Program-made: the position numbers and the translations under genes
In this document: one piece after another, positions 18,966 to 30,581 of the stretch
Layout of the letters: every line of letters starts with the position of its first letter
Numbering within the stretch: the stretch's first letter is position 1
Notes under the pieces: model-generated
Told to the model about the DNA's origin: nothing
What the model saw: the letters and a program-made list of their open reading frames with translations, nothing else
Database searches by the model: none
DNA from: Acanthacorydalis orientalis
Taxonomy: Eukaryota; Arthropoda; Insecta; Megaloptera; Corydalidae
Direction: 5' to 3'
DNA length: 64,000 bases
Assembly (NCBI GenBank): GCA_034766995.1
Contig: JAWJWD010000015.1
Location: 75,001-139,000 of the forward strand

Positions 18966-19378
18966 TTAAGATCGGCACGTTTTCAACGTATCTCGAAACT
19001 TTACAGACTGAGATGTCGACTAACAACTGCAAGATGTAACGTAGTTCGCGATTACCCGATTAAGACGTACACCTGCCGTCCCGGAAACCAAATCTGTCCA
19101 CCGGCTGGCGAATCAAGAGCTGCTCGACGTCGATCTAAGAATCTCTAGTGTCGCTCTGGTTTGTTTCTCTACTGATACAGCGCTATCTCAGAGGGTCTTT
19201 CCTCGGTATCCGATTATTTTCATACGGTCTTGAACTGTTTTCAGCCTATCAGAGGATCGAGTCGTAACAAAATACACGAATAACATTAAAATACTTTAAA
19301 CTCTATTCAATGAACAATGGATGATTCAAGATGCAATTGGTAATATTCTGCTATGTTATGCAAAGTCGAGTCAGCGTC
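18966..19378. other. No recognised gene
   Basis: Mixed sequence between a foldback element and a P-like transposon. I see no open frame of note, repeat or RNA. Confidence 0.3.
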
Positions 19379-20770
19379 TTCACCATAGATAAAAAGCAGG
19401 CCGGTAAAGTAACAGGAAAATATTAGAATATAATTTAGTTTCGCTAACTTAAATAGATGGCGCTAGTTGTTCGATTTGTAAGTCATTTTATGTATCTTTC
19501 TACTACTGGCGGAGAACATGAACAGATATAAATGGCTGATTGGTCGATCAAGAATTGGATTCTTGCAAAACAACGTTTGAAACTTCATTTGTTTCATATT
19601 GTTTATTATCGCTGTTCGGTCGCTCCGTAAAAATGAATTTTGCTCGGCGTTGTTGTTATATTTGTGATGTCCGTAGGGATAAATTATTGTATTGTCCGAG
19701 GACGAAAAGCAGGTGAGTTATATTTTAATTTTGTTAACATTCATTGTTAATAGTTATTTATATGTGCAATAGTTCATTATACTTGTATCGTACAGCACGA
19801 CTATGACTTCAAGCGATGGGAATCGGTGAAGAACATGCCGATGCAGAATCTAAAATGATGAGTTTGTGCAAACGTCTTTTCAAAACAAGCGACTTTACCA
19901 GTTCCCTACAAAACCGCTTAATTAGATCAGCCGTCCCCCAACTTTGTGCTCGGTGAGACAGGTATAAAATGTTTTTTATTCGTTAACGTAATCTACATCT
20001 GTTAAAAATAAATAAAGTGCTTTATTAGATACGGTTTTGAAAAATAACAATTTTTCAAAATCACGCTACGTGAGACGCGACGATCCGATAGTACCGAATT
20101 TGTTTTCGCGTAGCGATAAACATTTGTATGATTAGTGCTGTTTAAATTTTAGCCACCGTCTGCAGTGTTTCGATCGACCGGCACGATGGAAACACCGATC
20201 GCTCCTACCGTTGCAGGCGAGATCGATCTGCCAATAAATGTAAGTGTTCACAACTTTAATATCGTAATTTATTTTGTAAAATTATAAAAGACTCTATTAT
20301 AATCATTCGAATTGTAGCCACCGTCTACAATGACTCTGTTATTATTTTGAATGGAAACATTGCTCGTATAAGTTAATTTATTAATTCAAAACAGTACAAT
20401 GTTAAATGTGATATATGTACATTTTAGATCGCAACTTCGGAGGAGCCGTCAGAAATCGCCACGCTCCGTACGAACTCGATCGAAACGACTGACGACGACG
20501 AAGCGACGCCTTTAGTAGCTGTTCCTTCCGAAAAATCTCGTGTGAGTAGTTGTTACTCTTTAGCATGATTTCAACATCTGACGTTGAAAATCTATTAATT
20601 TTATTTATATTTTAGAAACCGACACTGATATCTCTTCGAGATATTAGGAAACGCATGCCGAACACGTCGAGTACAGATAAATTTATGAAGATCTTAAAAC
20701 AGAAACCAAAATATATCTGTACTCTGAAACGTGTCTGTGCAGAAAATAAGAAAAATATGAAGGCGTCTTG
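19379..20770 (+). mobile_element. P-like (THAP-domain) DNA transposon, copy A, truncated
   Basis: The start ('cttcaccatagataaaaagc') matches the mirrored end of copy B near 30581. A first exon encodes MNFARRCCYICDVRRDKLLY, with the C-x2-C of a THAP finger, and runs into 'gcag gtgagt'. A second exon reads SLCKRLFKTSDFTSSLQNRL and then IRSAVPQL, the THAP end with its AVP motif; the family's final His is replaced by Leu. Three more short exon-like stretches with GTAAGT/TAG borders follow (about 20157, 20430 and 20617), the last ending KKNMKAS and a stop at 20771. No catalytic domain was found. THAP fingers bind DNA at the ends of P elements. The 3' end of the element is not defined. Confidence 0.6.
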
Positions 20771-21187
20771 AATGTTGTTAATTAGAAAAAATATTTAATT
20801 ACAGTTTTATTTCACCGGGTGAATGCACTTTCGTAAATTGTTTTTTTCACTCCTCAAAAGATACATTTTTTTCTGATTATCGCACATATCCATCTCACTA
20901 GGCATTGCCGCATCATCATTGAAACGTTAAAGCAAAGGGAAGTGTTTTTATTATTCTTTTACAAAATTTTCTTCTCGATTTCGCCGCTTTAAGGTCGCGA
21001 TCACTGTTGTGTATGAACAATAAACAAATTATCAACAATCAATTTTTCAATACTTGGCAAAAAATGTGCGATTTGTGTATTCAGTGGAAATTTATTTGTG
21101 AAATCCGCTGAAATGAAAATTACCGTCTTGTGTTCTCATATGTTTATCAATGATATTTAACAATAATAATTTATAGGAACATTGATG
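20771..21187. other. No recognised gene
   Basis: AT-rich sequence that may be the 3' part of the P-like element. I see no second terminal repeat. Confidence 0.3.
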
Positions 21188-21531
<344 letters not shown>

Positions 21532-21535
<4 letters not shown>

Positions 21536-22785
21536 GTTTACTACCTACGATATATAAGATCTTTACAAAAATAATTTCGAAACGTCTACAAGTGCAACTA
21601 GATTTCGCCCAACCAAGGGAACAAGCAGGATTTAGAACCGGATTTAGTACAATGGATCATATTCAAGTAGTGAGAGAAGTAATAAGCCGGTCAAATGAAT
21701 ATCAAATACCAGTGTGTCTTGGATTTATAGACTACGAGAAGGTTTTTGACTCCATCACCACCTTGTCGGTAATATCTGCACTGAAGAACCAGGGCATAGA
21801 GGGCACATATATCGAGCTGATAGATAACATCTATAAAAAAGCAACGATGTCGGTGAAGCTACATGAAGAAACAAGAAAGATAAAAATCGAGAAAGGTGTA
21901 AGACAGGGAGATGCAATTTCTCCGAAATTGTTTACTGCGGCCTTAGAAGAAGTATTCAAATCGCTCGACTGGGAGGACAAAGGAATCGAGATAAAGGGCG
22001 AAAGATTAAGCCATCTCCGGTTTGCCCATGATATAGTTATTTTCGCAAATACTCCGGAAGAGTTGAAAAAGAGAATAGAAGAACTAAACGATGCCAGTCA
22101 AAAAATCGGCCTCAACATGAATCATACAAAGACAAAAGTACTGTTCAATGCGTTTGTATGTCCGAAGAAAATTGAAATAAAAGGAACGGAAATAGAAGAA
22201 GTCACGAAATATGTCTATCCAGGCCAGCTTATCAACAGACATGGATCATTCACTGAAGAAGTAAATAGGAAAATAAAAACGGGATGGAGCTCTTTCGGAC
22301 GAAACGCCTCGATATTTAAATCAACAATCCCACTCTGTTTAAAGAAAAAAGTATTCGATCAGTGTGTACTACCGGTCCTTACCTACGGCAGCGAAACATG
22401 GGTGCTTAACGCCAAAATAGTTCAAAGACTCCAAACAACACAACGAAGTATGGAACGATGCATGTTGGGAATAACAAGAAGAGATAGAAAGAGAATAGAA
22501 TGGATACGAAAACAAACAGGAGTCACAGATATAATAAGAAGAGTAAAGAGTCTGAAATGGAAATGGGCGGGTCATATCGCAAGAAGAGAAGACAACCGAT
22601 GGACAAGAGGAATTATTGACTGGGAACCAAGGACTATGAAAAGACCGAGAAAGAGACCAATGAACAGATGGGATAAGGATATTAAAAACTTTATTGGAAA
22701 ACTATGGAAAAGAGAGGCACTGAATCGAACAGAATGGAAAATCATGGGAGAGGCCTTTATCCAGCAGCGGATTAACAGGGGCTGA
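21532..22785 (+). pseudogene. RTE-clade non-LTR reverse transcriptase, 5'-truncated and catalytically damaged
   Basis: About 417 codons of reverse transcriptase and C-terminal domain are open. Motifs: EQAGFR-x-G-F-S-T, then [11 protein letters not shown] (motif A, Asp kept), then [13 protein letters not shown], then the active-site block, which reads [10 protein letters not shown]. The normal F/Y-A-D-D is changed to A-H-D (codon CAT at 22027), removing one of the paired catalytic aspartates. The C-terminus has KWAGHIARR and a W-x-P-R segment usual in RTE elements. The endonuclease half is absent, cut at the microsatellite. The element ends in a short TGA/ATG-rich tail, typical of RTE. Confidence 0.85.
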
Positions 22786-22832
22786 AGATGATAATGATTA
22801 TGATGATATATCTATATTCATATATATACATA

Positions 22833-22885
<53 letters not shown>
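22786..22885 (+). repeat. RTE 3' tail and adjoining (TA)n run
   Basis: 'agatgataatgattatgatg' directly follows the stop codon and passes into a (TA)n microsatellite to about 22885. Confidence 0.6.
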
Positions 22886-22886
<1 letters not shown>

Positions 22887-23159
22887 TCTGAACATCCCGA
22901 AAGAAGCGTTCATCTAACGCTGGCCGCGCTATGTCTCTGCACTATAGACCGTTCATCTCGAGCTGGTCTGTAGTGCACAGCTGCATTATTCGGGCTGTGT
23001 TGCGACAATCAAGAGATTGTTGATGTTAAAGAATTTAGTTAAAGTCAATACAGTAACCGTACCGGCCGCATCCCACTTCCCCCTTGGTGGCGTGTGCATA
23101 AGTATATCCCCACCTAGTGATCCGCCTGGGGGTACATAAGTGCGGTCGCTTCAACCCTC

Positions 23160-23434
23160 CGGGGGTCGTGACGTATGCAAGTACTGCCTGGGCCTACAAC
23201 CCGACTAACATCAAGCGGCTTCAGGTGTTCCAAAACCGGGTCATGCGCCTCATCACCGATGCGCATTACCTAGTGAGGAACACCACTCTTCACCGGGACC
23301 TCCGCCTCCCTACTATCGACGAGTTTGTCCGCCGAAAGGCTAGCCGATTTTACGGGCGGGCGAGGTCCAGCGAAAACGCCCTAGTCCGCGGACTGGGAAC
23401 AAACGACCTCGTCGCCGAGCACTGCAAACACTAG
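23160..23434 (+). pseudogene. Jockey-clade non-LTR retrotransposon, C-terminal remnant
   Basis: The frame reads VVTYASTAWAYNPTNIKRLQ, then VFQNRVMRLITDAHYLVRNT and RDLRLPTIDEFVRRKASRFY. This is the conserved C-terminal region of Jockey/X-type polyproteins (L-T-Y-A-S-P-V-W, then QN-x-x-L-R, then L-P-T-I-x-E). Everything upstream, including the endonuclease and reverse transcriptase, is missing, as expected for a 5'-truncated insertion. Confidence 0.8.
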
Positions 23435-23739
23435 CGGCCTAGCCTGCTGGTGGCGCAGCGCGAGGCGGACGACGGTCAGTGACCTGGCGTCAGCCCTCCC
23501 CGATGGCCAGTAAGAGGTCAGCCTTCACTGGTCGACCTGGAGCTCCGCTGGCCCAACAGCTAGAGACGACCTCCTGGAGGGGGTAGAAATGCTCCAAAAA
23601 ATGAGAATTTCCGTACCCAGCAACATCCCAGGAAATACGAGAAACGCGAGCCCTGAGCGTATATCGCTTGGTGCTCAAGCAAGCATGGGCCCCTCAGGCC
23701 CTCGCTACAGACGATGATCCCTCCGGGGGGATTATTCTG
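23435..23739 (+). other. Probable 3' untranslated part of the Jockey remnant
   Basis: GC-rich sequence continuous in composition with the preceding frame and ending near 'ggggggattattctgaatta'. No gene is seen. Confidence 0.4.
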
Positions 23740-24425
23740 AATTAATCATTCTCGCTCGAACCGTCGTGCTGCATAGACGTGTCTGCTTGCTCGTTGCTGT
23801 TGTTGTTGCTGCATCGTGATTGGACCGCGCGTCGAACAGTCATCCGAGCCGCAGTGTGCTGATCAGGGATAACGCAAAAGTTGTTGCTGTTCAGTCTCTA
23901 GTAGGCTCGCGTATATTTACGTGTAGTGCTCGCGCCGCTTTCTTCGCCGCTTTTGCCGTCGTCGAAAAACCACCGGCTCGGTATATAGTTCAGTGCCAGT
24001 GACCGTTGTGTGTGCGTTACGTTTGTAACTCTCCGCCGCCGTCTCTGCTGCTAACCATAGCACAGCTTCTTGAGTAGCTAGCCTGTGCGTTCGTGTCTCG
24101 CTGTTCCTGTGTACTGGTGTGCTGCTGGGAGGACCACCATCAGGACAACATCCCGTCTCCCAAGTACGTAAAAATGAACTGTGCTTCGCCGGCCCGGAGG
24201 TCTGAAGAGCCCCGACCGCCTAGCCCTGTCGCCGGCCCGTCCGGCGTCAAGACGAAGCGGGCGCGCCACAGCTCGTCGGATGACGAGGAATCGGGAGCAG
24301 TCACGTGTCCTCGCAAACGAGAACGCGAGGCTGCGCCGCGGTTTGGGCTTCTTTTCCAGAAAGACATACACAGCAACTTTTCTCCTTCTGTCCACCGTCT
24401 GCCTGACTGTGCCACATCCCTGACA
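23740..24425 (+). pseudogene. Possible Jockey-like 5' region with start of ORF1
   Basis: A GC-rich leader is followed by an ATG at 24173 and about 60 codons (MNCASPARRSEEPRPPSPVA..., then SSSDDEESGAV) rich in P, S, R and D. This resembles the low-complexity start of a Jockey-type gag protein. The frame soon loses character and the sequence switches to the P-like transposon near 24440. It directly follows a Jockey 3' end, so a head-to-tail pair is possible. Confidence 0.35.
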
Positions 24426-24439
24426 CGAAGCTATAAAAA

Positions 24440-24740
24440 ATATACATACGTTTATTAATTTATAAACGACAATGTAAACATTTAATAACTTGAAAAATTA
24501 ATACTTGCGAGGCCAACAACATTCGGGCTGTAGCAGGAAGATCTTTGAAAATTAAATTCAGGTGATCTGCACTTCTTCGTAACAACGCCTTTATATTTTT
24601 CTTGTTTTTTGCACAAACACGTTTCAGAGTACAGATGTGTTTTTGTTTCCTTTTTAAAAGTTTCATAAATTTATCTCTACTCGACGTGTTTGACATTTCT
24701 TTCCTAATATCTCTAAGAGATATTAGTGTTGGTTTCTAAA
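24440..24740 (-). mobile_element. P-like (THAP) transposon, copy B, distal exon
   Basis: The minus strand encodes SSRDKFMKLLKRKQKHICTL and KRVCAKNKKNIKALL, matching the last exon of copy A (SSTDKFMKILKQKPKYICTL). It continues for about 40 codons beyond the point where copy A stops. Together with 29809-30581 it is the second copy, split by about 5 kb of later insertions. Confidence 0.6.
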
Positions 24741-25255
24741 ATATAAATAAAGTTATTAGATTTAGAACTGTTGAGTATTGGGTACATTTGCACTTAGCAT
24801 ACTGTTATTATATACTGATTATTTATACAATATTATTGTATACAAGATAGACACTTTATCTATGCTGGGGTGTCTTTGTATACGAATAGCCACGCAGTTG
24901 TCGACTGATTATTGTAGTGTACGCATGTGGTAACGCAAGAATATAAAATGAATGTATTATTAGTATATGAATAAATATTGTTGTAATATATTAAATGTTA
25001 ATTATTATTCATCCTCGTAAATCCCAAAAGGCAATTCTAACACTCATGTTACTTTTTACCTAGTTGCTAGCATAGATAAAGTATGTTGTTAGGGTTGCTA
25101 GCTATGGTTATCTTAAAGATAAAACTAAGATACACTGTCGTGCAGAGATGTCTGGCATTAGTGTGTGATATTCAGTCGATCTGTTCTCGGTTATGTAGAT
25201 GCTAAATATTTAATAAATTGTTTTCATGTTAATGAATTAGTTCAGTTAATATATA
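24741..25255. other. AT-rich filler, no recognised gene
   Basis: It contains a possible TG...CA block (24803-25042) considered and not accepted as an LTR. Otherwise no frame or repeat stands out. Confidence 0.3.
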
Positions 25256-26546
25256 ACAGGTGGGCTGAAAAGTTCGTAGGCTGACACATAAATGGCGCTA
25301 CTAGTATCAAATCCATATGATTTTTAGTTAGCCCTAACCTTCAAAAGACGCGTGTATAAATTTGACAGCTGTTGCACTAATAGTATCTGAGTTATAGCAT
25401 TTTTAGTGAAAGAACTTTAGTTAGGCTTCAGTTTCGGCGATTACCTCTTCATCGGAGCAAAATTTCCGTCCAGCGAGCATCCTCTTGAGGTCTGAGAACA
25501 GAAAAAAGTCGCTGGGGGCCAGATCTGGAGAGTACGGTGGATGCGGAAGCAATTCGAAGCCCAATTCTTGCAATTTCGCCATCGATTTCATTGATTTGTG
25601 ACACGGTGCATTGTTTTGATGAAACAGCACTTTCTTCTTCTTCAAATGAGGCCGCTTTTTCGCGATTTCGTCTTTTAAACGCTCCAATAACGCTACGTAA
25701 TAGTCGCTGTTTATGGTTTTTCCCTTTTTAAGATAGTCAATGAATATTATACCATGAGTATCCCAGAATACTGATGCCAGAACCTTGCCAGCCGACTTTT
25801 GCGTCTTTCCACGCTTTGGAGTCGGTTCATCACGTGTAGTCCACTCGGCTGACTGTCGATTGGACTCCGGTGTGAAATGATGGAGCCATGTTTCATCCAT
25901 CGTCACATATCGACGCAAAAATTCGGATTTATTACGATTGAACAGCTCCAAACACTCCTTAGAATCATCGATTCGTTGTTGTTTTTGGTCGATTGTGAGC
26001 TCGCGCGGCACCCACTTTGAACAGAGCTTTCACATATCCAAATATTCATGCACGATATGACCAACACGTTCCTTTGATATCTTTAGGGTCTCAGCTATCT
26101 CAATCAACTTCACTTTACGGTTATCAAAAATTATTTTGTGGACTTTTTTGATGTTTTCGTCGGTAACAGCCTCTTTGGGGCGTCCACTGCGTGCATCGTC
26201 CTCGGTGCTCATTTCGCCTCGTTTAAATTTAGCAAACCACTTCTCTACGGTTGATTTTCCTGGTGCAGAGTCCGAATAATGTTTATTAAGCCAAGCCTTG
26301 GTTTCAACAGTATTTTTTTTCGCCAAAAAGCAATGCTTTATTAACACACGAAATTCCTTTTTATCCATTTTTTCAAGGTAACAAAAGTTCTTTCACTAAA
26401 AATGCTATAACTCAGATACTAATAGTGCAACAGCTGTCAAATTTATACACGCGTCTTTTGAAGGTTAGGGCTAACTAAAAATCATATGGATTTGATACTA
26501 GTAGCGCCATTTATGTGTCAGCCTACGAATTTTTCAGCCCACCTGT
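25256..26546 (-). mobile_element. mariner element with about 163-bp terminal inverted repeats
   Basis: The ends begin 'acaggtgggctgaaaa' on both sides and sit between TA duplications (25254-25255 and 26547-26548). The inverted repeats run about 163 bases (25256-25418 and 26384-26546) and appear almost identical; one difference is AAGTTCG against AAATTCG. Typical mariner ends are about 30 bases, so these are unusually long. Confidence 0.9.
25421..26368 (-). pseudogene. mariner transposase, three inactivating lesions
   Basis: The frame begins MDKKEFRVLIKHCFLAKKNT, with the helix-turn-helix half intact through VEKWFAKFKRGE and SGRPKEAV. After EYLDM an in-frame TGA interrupts it (the same frame resumes KLCSKWVPRELT). 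The first catalytic block MDETWLHHF is kept. The second reads HQNNAPCH where the family has HQDNAP, so the second catalytic Asp is now Asn. The third, PPYSPDLAPSDFFLF, is kept. The protein ends at EEVIAETEA directly at the inner edge of the terminal repeat, lacking the usual last 40 or so residues. Confidence 0.9.
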
Positions 26547-27061
26547 TACACCTGCAATTCATCAACAGATATAAAAAAAACATTTTGGATTTAAAAATAA
26601 AATATATAACACGTCCTATATGACATATGTTTGCATTTGATGATATTGAATGATTATTTTAGCAATAGACGATCGAATGTAAAAATACGCGCTTTTTCGA
26701 AATCTTAAATTTCGTTTTTCCCATATACTTTTCGATTTTTATCATTCTTTATTAGATATTCAGTCCGCTTCGAATTAAATCACGTTTTTTTTCAGTTTTT
26801 TAAGATGCGGTTTTTCGTCGTGAGTTCGGTGTTGCGAGTGGGAACCGATTGTAACCGATCCCTTCCGAAATATTCATTCTGTAGAGTACTCTCTGTTTGT
26901 GTCTCCGCTGTACGTTCAGTGCGGAACTGAACATGCTCGCGGTACCATCTAGCTCGCGGTTCCGGACTATTTCTCCCCATACGAAATTAATCGTATCGTA
27001 CGACTGCGAGATCCTACCGCAGTAAAACCGCACGTTGTTCCGTGTGAAAAACGATTGAAAA
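26547..27061. other. Sequence of unknown origin with a minus-strand frame
   Basis: A minus-strand frame (DFQSFFTRNNVRFYCGRISQ..., down to 26800) is open for about 85 codons here. No domain is recognised. It is cut at its upstream side by the retroposed insert, so it may be a remnant of a larger coding sequence. Confidence 0.25.
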
Positions 27062-27313
27062 TCCTTTTCCTTATTTATCAAGGCATCTAGGTTTTTTGAA
27101 ATTTTTCCCAGATCATGACCACAAGCGATGAATAACAATTCTTATTGTTCCCAACTCACGGCGTTCGTTACATCTGAAGATACATACTGGTTTTCGGGTC
27201 TTTTATGGCTCCCGGCACTATAGAGACGCCCAGGGTTCTCATCCGTTAACACCACAAGGCAAGATCTCGCCTAAACTCTGGCTACAAAAAAAAAAAAAAC
27301 TCCTTTTCCTTAT
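27062..27313 (+). mobile_element. 5'-truncated non-LTR retroposon with 13-bp target duplication
   Basis: A 226-bp insert ending in a run of 14 A (plus one C) is bracketed by direct repeats 'tccttttccttat' at 27062-27074 and 27301-27313. This is the signature of LINE-type retroposition. The inserted sequence, probably a 3' UTR, has no recognisable coding part. Confidence 0.65.
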
Positions 27314-27366
27314 CAGATCAAAGCATTAAATTGTAAGTTTTGATGAACAATGTGGTAAAGAATTAT

Positions 27367-27632
27367 TTTTTTTTGGTATATTTGGCCGCTTTCAGTTTGA
27401 ACCAGTAGAGCCAGAGCCTGCTTCTCCGCGTTCAGCGTCTGCCAACGACTTTATTTTTTCTACTTAAGGATAAAAGATTTTTCCGCAGATGAGTTGAGCG
27501 ATGATACGATCTCCCTTATTTACTACGAACGTCAATCTGCCCACGTAAAGTCGTCGGCAGACGCTGAACGCGGAGAACTAGGCTCTGGCTCTACTGATTC
27601 AAACTGAAAGCGGCCAAATATACCAAAAAAAA
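27367..27632. mobile_element. Compact hairpin (foldback/MITE-like) element
   Basis: The left arm 'ttttggtatatttggccgc' continues through 'gagccagagcc' and 'cgcgttcagcgtctgcc'. The right arm is its complement up to 'ggccaaatataccaaaa'. The arms are about 87 bases with few mismatches around a loop of about 90 bases. It lies between the retroposon and the R2/NeSL-like frame. Confidence 0.75.
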
Positions 27633-27654
27633 TCGTCGGTCCACGGCACCCTGA

Positions 27655-29808
27655 CGCTTCCCGAACGCAAGACCTGTTCGTCGGGAGCGTTGGCGATCGG
27701 TAAACGAGGTGCCAAACTTCGACCCCGTGGAGGCAGCGAAAATTCAAAAACTGTACCGGGTCAACAAGCGAAAGGCAATGATGCTGCAGATTCTCCGTTC
27801 AAAGAACGGCACGCCGTACTGCGAGGCACCCACGGCGGTGGTCGAGGACCACTTCCGTGGGATGTTTGCCGAACGGGACCGGGAGGAGGTGGAGATGCTT
27901 GATCTCGTTCGACAGGCGTTTAACCGCCCGCAGTGCGACGTGGCCGAGGATTCTTTCGTTGAAGAATTCTCGGCGGAATCTGTACTTCACCGGTTGGCCC
28001 GAACGAAGGACACCGCCCCGGGAAGAGACGGAATTAAATATTCTTTCTGGAAACGTCTTGACCCTGGGTGCGTTGTACTCACGTATATTTTCAATCGCTG
28101 CTTTCACGAGGAGCGGACCCCACTGGAGTGGGCCGATGCCCGGACGGTGCTCGTGCACAAAAAGGGGGGCCGAGAGGATCTGGACAACTGGAGGCCGCTC
28201 ACGCTTGGTGGCGTAATGTCTAAGTTGTATGCTGGGGTCCTGGCGGACAGGATGACTTCGTGGGCGAAGACAACGGGGAACATTTCGCCAGTGCAGAAAG
28301 GGTTCCTGGAGCACGAGGGGTGTTACGAACACAACTTCGTGGTCCAGAGCGCCCTTGAAGACGCACGCCGTTCGGGCAAACAGATCGTGTTGACATGGCT
28401 CGACCTTGTCAACGCGTTCGGGTATGTTCCTCATGGTCATATACGGTGGGTGCTCTCCCTGTTGAATTTGCCTGGGAAGCTACAGGGCGTGGTTGCCGAA
28501 CTCTACTCCCGGGCTTTTACCACGGTTCGGACATCGACCGGGGAGACCCAGCCGATTCCGATCCGTGCCGGGGTAAAGCAAGGCTGCCCGCTCTCCCCCG
28601 TGCTGTTCAACTTGGCCATCGAGCCACTGGTGAGGGCGGCCCTCAGTATGTCCGGGTCGCACGGTTACCAACCATTCGATCATCACTTCTCGATCCTGGC
28701 GTACGCCGACGACGTGGTGCTCCTCGCCAAGGACCCCTCGTCCATGAAATCTTTGCTGGACGAGGTGGGCGCAGCCGCCGGCTGGATGGGTATCAAGTTC
28801 AACGCCTCCAAATGCGCCTCGCTTCACGTCAATTGCCGGCGCAAGAGGAAGGCGTGCGACACCCGATTCACGCTCCTGGGAGACCGGTTGGTAGCTCTGC
28901 AGGAGGGAGAACATTATGAACATCTTGGTGTACCCACTGGGTTCCGCGTCACCCAGACCCCCCTACAAACTATCAATAACATTAGGGGGGACGTTATGCG
29001 GTTACACCACTTCCTCTTGGCCCCCTGGAAAGAACAAGAAACCCTCAACATGTTCATCCTCTCCTGTCTTGACTTCGCGCTCCGTGGGTGCAATATCCGA
29101 AAGGGTCCCCTCACGGAGCTGGATAAGATAATTAGAAGCAAGGTGAAGAAATGGATGAACCTACCGCAGAGGGCCTCCGCGGATATTCTGTATATAACAT
29201 CATACCAGGGGGATGCTAACTTGCTCCAACTCGGCGACTCCGCGGACGTGAGCCGGGTGGTGCACGCTTTCCGTCTACTGTCCTGCCCAGACGAAGTGGT
29301 CAGGACGGTGGCTTGGGCCGGCCTTCGGCGTGCAGCGGGGCGGAAGATTGGAGGCGAGCCCGACAACTTTATGCTGGCGGTGTACCTGAGCGGGTCACTG
29401 GAGGGTGCTCTGGGGCGTGACGGTGGGGATGTTTCGAGTCTATGGACCCAGGCTCGAAGCGCCTGCCGCGGCCTCAGAGCCAAACTGGATGTAAGCTTCC
29501 GGTGGTCCGACGTCACAGAGGACATGTCGGTCGTCATCGGCCACCCTGGACAGGTGCCGGATCGTGTGGTGGTCCCGAAGGCGTCGCGGGCCTTTGCACT
29601 TCGTTCGTTGAGAGCGGCCGTCCGAGCATACCACCATCGTCGCCTCGTCGGCCTTCGCGACCAAGGCAAGGTGATCGAGACAACCGGAAAGACATCGATC
29701 TCCAACCACTTTCTGCTGAAAGGAAAGTACACGCGGTTCTGCGAGTACCGTTTTATCCACCGCGCTCGGCTTGACGTCGTGCCACTTAATGGTACGCGCC
29801 GATTCCAT
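27655..29808 (+). pseudogene. R2/NeSL-like non-LTR retrotransposon reverse transcriptase, truncated at both ends
   Basis: About 718 codons are open without a stop (a GTG, not ATG, lies at 27709, so the true start is lost). Motifs in order: AAKIQKLYRVNKRKAM; APGRDGIKYSFWKRL; NWRPLTLGG; LTWLDLVNAFG with the motif A Asp; AGVKQGCPLSPVLFNL; and AYADDVVLLA with both catalytic Asp intact. The end reaches RFIHRARLDVVPLNGTRRF, a segment that in R2-type elements precedes the C-terminal zinc finger and restriction-like endonuclease. Those parts, and the N-terminal zinc fingers, are absent. The frame then runs 15 codons into the reversed P-like transposon. The long intact frame suggests a fairly recent insertion. 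Confidence 0.8.
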
Positions 29809-30581
29809 GTTTCCATCGTGCCGGTCGATCGAAACACTGCAGACGGTGGCTAAAATTTAAACAGCACTTATTATACAAATGTTTGATAGCGTGATTTTGA
29901 AAAATTGTTATTTTTCAAAACCGTATCTAATAAAGCACTTTATTTATTTTTAACAGATGTAGATTACGTTAACGAATAAAAAACATTTTATGCCTGTCTC
30001 ACCGAGCACAAAGAGGGGGAACGGCTGATCTATTTAAGCGGCTTCGTAGGGAATTGGTAAAGTCGCTTGTTTCTAAAAGACGTTTGCACAAACTCATCAT
30101 TTTAGATTCTGCATCGGCATGTTCTTCACCGATTCCCATCGCTTGAAGTCATAGTCGTGCTGTACGATACAAGTATAATTAACTATTGCACATATAAGTA
30201 ACTATTAACAATGAATGTTAACAAAATTAAAATATAACTCACCTGCTTTTCGTCCTCGGACAATAAAATAATTTATCCCTCGGGACATCACAAATATAAC
30301 AACAACGCCGAGCAAAATTCATTTTTACAGAGCGACCGAGCACCGATAATAAACAATATGAAACAGATGAAGTTTCAAACGTTTTTTGCAAGAATGCGCA
30401 ATTCTTGTTCGACCAATCAGAGCCATTTATATTTGTTCATGTTCTCCGCCAACAGTAGAAAGATACATAAAATGACTTACAAATCGAACAACTAACGCCA
30501 TCTACTTATGTGAGCGAAACTAAATTATATTCTCATATTTTCCTGTTACTTTCACAGGCCTGCTTTTTATCTATGGTGAAG
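29809..30581 (-). mobile_element. P-like (THAP) transposon, copy B, proximal half
   Basis: The reverse complement matches copy A from its 5' end through both THAP exons into the third exon, where the R2/NeSL-like sequence begins. It includes the same splice donor 'cag gtgagt' and the second-exon motif leading to AVPxL. The two copies differ by only scattered substitutions in this part. Confidence 0.7.

Noticed and set aside
24803..25042. Possible solo LTR with TG...CA ends and an AATAAA signal
   Set aside because: No target duplication, no second copy in the window and no adjoining LTR-element sequence; the ends could be chance in AT-rich DNA.
26800..27138. 112-codon minus-strand frame as a gene
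   Set aside because: It crosses the boundary of a retroposed insert (27062-27074), so the frame is a fusion of unrelated DNA. Only the inner part may be an old coding remnant.
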